7,663 nucleotides of DNA. Origin: DATARH01 sp035935235 (lineage in GTDB: Bacteria > Pseudomonadota > Alphaproteobacteria > ATCC43930 > CGMCC-115725). The notes beneath the pieces are model-generated. The model worked only from the letters and a program-made list of their open reading frames with translations, was not told the origin of the DNA and searched no databases. Each line of letters starts with the position of its first letter. Within the stretch, counting starts at the first letter, position 1. This document shows positions 5,934 through 7,663 of the stretch, piece after piece. The DNA lies in the NCBI GenBank assembly GCA_035935235.1, contig DASYXG010000163.1, positions 1 through 7,663 on the forward strand, read 5' to 3'. The translations under genes were made by a program, and so were the position numbers.

Positions 5934-6539
5934 ATGAAGGCCATCATCGCGGCGATCATCTACAACTTCCGAAACCTGGCGCGCTTTTCGGGACGGAACA
6001 CGCGTGCGCAATTCTGGCCCTATGCAATATTCCTCTTCATCGCCCAGACGATCATCAGCCTGACCATGATGCTTCCATTCATATACAGTGTCATGACCAA
6101 GACATTCCTGTTCGTTTTACAGCATCCCGGCAAACCTGGCGTGCCGGTAAACCCCGCGGATCAGAAGGCCTTCGGCCAGGTGATGCAGGGAATCATGGCC
6201 GATACCCAGTCGATGCTGATGACAGCGACGCCGATCCTCACCGCGGTGTTCGTCATCCTGATCGGCGCCGCGGTTGCCCGCCGGCTGCACGACCGAGGCA
6301 TGTCAGGGTATTGGGGACTGATGCCGCTGCCGTTCACGATCATCGGATTGGCGGCCATGCCGAAGACATTCGAGGCGTGGCCTTATCACCCGAATTTGGG
6401 CCTGTTTGGTCTGCTGATGCTGAACAGTATGCTTCACCTCACCTTGGCGATATTGCTGATCGTGCTGCTGGCGCAGCGCGGCGCCGCCGGAGCTAACCGC
6501 TTCGGTCCCGAAGTGACAGATTGGCAGTACTCTCCCTAG
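5934..6539 (+). CDS. DUF805 domain membrane protein
   Basis: The 201-residue product has the two DUF805 hallmarks: FSGRNTRAQFW (18-28) at the N-terminal membrane entry and ARRLHDRGMSGYWGL (115-129) before a later membrane segment, ending with the family-like GANRFGPEV (186-194). Hydrophobic stretches at about 30-52, 99-114, 130-142 and 157-180 suggest four membrane passes in the inner membrane. DUF805 proteins (YhaH/YhaI-like) have no established biochemical role. The ATG at 5934 (MKAIIAAII) places the FxGR motif about 18 residues in, as in typical family members. In-frame ATGs at 5853 and 5790 would add 27 or 48 residues rich in Arg/Lys, and none of the three has a strong ribosome-binding site (AAAGG is 11 bases before 5934). 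It is the only plus-strand gene, and its GC content is about 58% over 5941-6540, clearly below the MFS gene beside it. Its stop overlaps that of the convergent crotonase gene. Confidence 0.88.
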   Translation: MKAIIAAIIYNFRNLARFSGRNTRAQFWPYAIFLFIAQTIISLTMMLPFIYSVMTKTFLFVLQHPGKPGVPVNPADQKAFGQVMQGIMADTQSMLMTATPILTAVFVILIGAAVARRLHDRGMSGYWGLMPLPFTIIGLAAMPKTFEAWPYHPNLGLFGLLMLNSMLHLTLAILLIVLLAQRGAAGANRFGPEVTDWQYSP

Positions 6540-7312
6540 CGGTTCCGCCAATTGGGCTTGCGGCGTTCGGCGAAGGCCTTGGGGCCCTCGATGTAATCCT
6601 GGCTGTCGAGATTGGCCTGTACCGCGGGATAGGTGGTGGTCATCGCCTTTTGCAGGGTCGGCTCGTCGAGGCTCTTGTACACCGACTGCTTCGAGGCGCG
6701 GATCGCCATCGGCGAGCATTCGAGGATGAGCCCGGCCCAGCGCTTGGCGGCCTCCAGCGCCTGGCCCGCCGGCACCACCTCGTTGACGAAGCCCAATTCC
6801 TTGCCCTCGGCGGCGGAGACGCGGCGACCGGTGAGGATCATGCCGAGCGCGTTCTTCTGGCCGATCATGCGCGGCAGGCGGTGGACGCCGCTGCCGGCGA
6901 TCAGGCCCACCCGCGGCTCGGGCAGCGCGAAGACCGCATTCTCGGCGGCGACGATGATGTCGCAAGCGAGCGCGGTCTCAAACCCGCCGCCCATCGCCAC
7001 ACCGTTGACCGCGGCGATCAGCGGCTTTTCGAGGTCGAAGCGGTGCGAGAGACCGGCGAACCCGGTCGCCGGACGCGGCCCCCGCCGCCCAGCGGCCTGC
7101 ACCTTTAGGTCGTTGCCGGCCGAGAACGCGCGTTCACCGGCGCCGGTGATGATGCCGACCCACAGCTCGGGATCGGCGGCGAACTCATTCCAGATGCCGT
7201 CGAATTCCCAATGCGCCTCGCTGTGCAGCGCGTTCAGCACCTCGGGCCGGTTGATCGTGACGATGCGGATGCGGCCCTCGTCCTCGACCTTGCAGAACTT
7301 GTAGTCGGCCAA
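6536..7312 (-). CDS. Enoyl-CoA hydratase/isomerase family (crotonase-fold) protein
   Basis: The 258-residue product has the usual crotonase length and order: NRPEVLNAL (21-29), the first oxyanion-hole loop FSAGNDLK (63-70), AVNGVAMGGGFE (101-112) with the second oxyanion glycine, and PEPRVGLIAGSGVHRLPR (131-148). E112 and E132 are 20 residues apart and align with the two catalytic glutamates E144 and E164 of rat mitochondrial enoyl-CoA hydratase, so hydratase chemistry is possible. Crotonases also catalyse isomerisation, C-C cleavage or thioester hydrolysis, and the acyl-CoA substrate cannot be read here. It should be cytosolic. The start is TTG at 7312; no ATG occurs in the first 100 codons, and AGGGGGA precedes the TTG by 4 bases, overlapping the stop of the upstream gene. 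It is thus probably co-transcribed and coupled with that gene. The 3' end converges on DUF805 with no room for a terminator. Confidence 0.93.
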   Translation of the reverse strand: MADYKFCKVEDEGRIRIVTINRPEVLNALHSEAHWEFDGIWNEFAADPELWVGIITGAGERAFSAGNDLKVQAAGRRGPRPATGFAGLSHRFDLEKPLIAAVNGVAMGGGFETALACDIIVAAENAVFALPEPRVGLIAGSGVHRLPRMIGQKNALGMILTGRRVSAAEGKELGFVNEVVPAGQALEAAKRWAGLILECSPMAIRASKQSVYKSLDEPTLQKAMTTTYPAVQANLDSQDYIEGPKAFAERRKPNWRNR

Positions 7313-7316
7313 TACG

Positions 7317-7323
7317 TCCCCCT
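7317..7323 (-). promoter_or_regulatory. Ribosome-binding site for the TTG-started crotonase, overlapping a stop codon
   Basis: AGGGGGA on the minus strand includes the last two bases of the upstream TAG (7322-7324) and sits 4 bases before the TTG at 7312. It supports the unusual TTG start and suggests coupling. Confidence 0.6.
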
Positions 7324-7663
7324 ACTGTTTGTGGCGGGCCTGATATTCCTCGATCGCGGCGAGATACTGATCGGATGCCAGGAGCTTCGGCATGTAAGAG
7401 ATCGGCCGCCGGCTCGATAGCCTGAAACTCTGGCCGTTGTACATGCCGCGCATGCCACAAGTCTCCTCGCGGCAATGGCCATCTTGGTCTGCGAAAGTGA
7501 TCCTGCCGCCCGCGAGACTGACGCTCAATTCGCATTGTGAACTGGGCTCCCGATAGACGAGCGATTGCCCTACGACCTCGGCAATGCCCCAGATCGAACA
7601 TTGATGGCCGTTAAAAAATTCGAGATGGATGCGGATGTAGGCGGTGTTTGGCGTCAGCTTGAC
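7322..7663 (-). CDS. C-terminal part of an unrecognised cysteine-containing protein (runs off the right edge)
   Basis: The minus-strand frame is open from the window edge to the TAG at 7322-7324, giving 113 residues without a start, so the gene continues to the right. A TTG at 7528 is an internal start-like codon only; the same coding character continues upstream of it. The fragment has beta-rich alternation and four Cys (fragment residues 22, 44, 64, 69), with notable segments NGHQCSIWGIAEVVG (18-32), LVYREP (35-40), GHCREETCGMRGMYNG (62-77) and SSRRPISYM (83-91), and a charged helical tail. Paired Cys and conserved-looking Gly/Arg are compatible with a secreted, disulphide-bonded domain, possibly the C-terminal half of a periplasmic protein of the lysozyme-inhibitor/LprI-associated kind. 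That resemblance is from memory and weak. It precedes the crotonase gene by 9 bp. GC is about 56% over 7441-7620, lower than the crotonase gene. Confidence 0.7.
   Translation of the reverse strand, partial: VKLTPNTAYIRIHLEFFNGHQCSIWGIAEVVGQSLVYREPSSQCELSVSLAGGRITFADQDGHCREETCGMRGMYNGQSFRLSSRRPISYMPKLLASDQYLAAIEEYQARHKQ

Overview
This is a high-GC window that looks like a Proteobacterium. An alphaproteobacterium, such as a sphingomonad or a Bradyrhizobium-like lineage, is my best guess from gene content and codon bias, not a proven assignment. It holds seven complete genes and one gene cut by the right edge. Every gene except the DUF805 gene is on the minus strand. No stretch over 300 bases lacks a gene. 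I found no tRNA, rRNA, CRISPR array, transposase or insertion sequence.

Right end (7663 to 6536, minus strand): the C-terminal 113 residues of an unrecognised cysteine-containing protein are followed after 9 bp by a crotonase-fold enoyl-CoA hydratase/isomerase that starts at TTG. The crotonase gene meets the only plus-strand gene, a DUF805 membrane protein (5934-6539), tail to tail. The two stop codons share one CTAG.

Centre (5754 to 2248, minus strand): a likely catabolic or detoxification operon. It encodes an MFS transporter of the fosmidomycin-resistance (Fsr) type, a Rieske non-heme iron oxygenase of the dicamba monooxygenase/vanillate O-demethylase type, and an ACMSD-like amidohydrolase whose visible metal ligands (DxH, H, D) resemble those of metal-dependent aromatic decarboxylases. 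The oxygenase and amidohydrolase genes are 9 bp apart, with the ribosome-binding site built into the preceding stop codon. The divergent region upstream of the MFS gene carries three adjacent perfect inverted repeats (5787-5826), a good candidate operator region.

Left end (2121 to 10, minus strand): an MscS-type mechanosensitive channel with a strong hairpin abutting its ribosome-binding site, then a short (384 aa) MetE-C-like zinc methyltransferase, related to cobalamin-independent methionine synthase, with all expected Zn ligands.

A reasonable working model is uptake or export of an aromatic or methoxylated compound (MFS), oxidative demethylation or hydroxylation (Rieske), decarboxylation or hydrolysis (amidohydrolase), and possibly acyl-CoA processing (crotonase) and methyl-group handling (MetE-like). 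The substrate cannot be read from the sequence. No ferredoxin or reductase for the Rieske enzyme and no regulator gene is present in the window.
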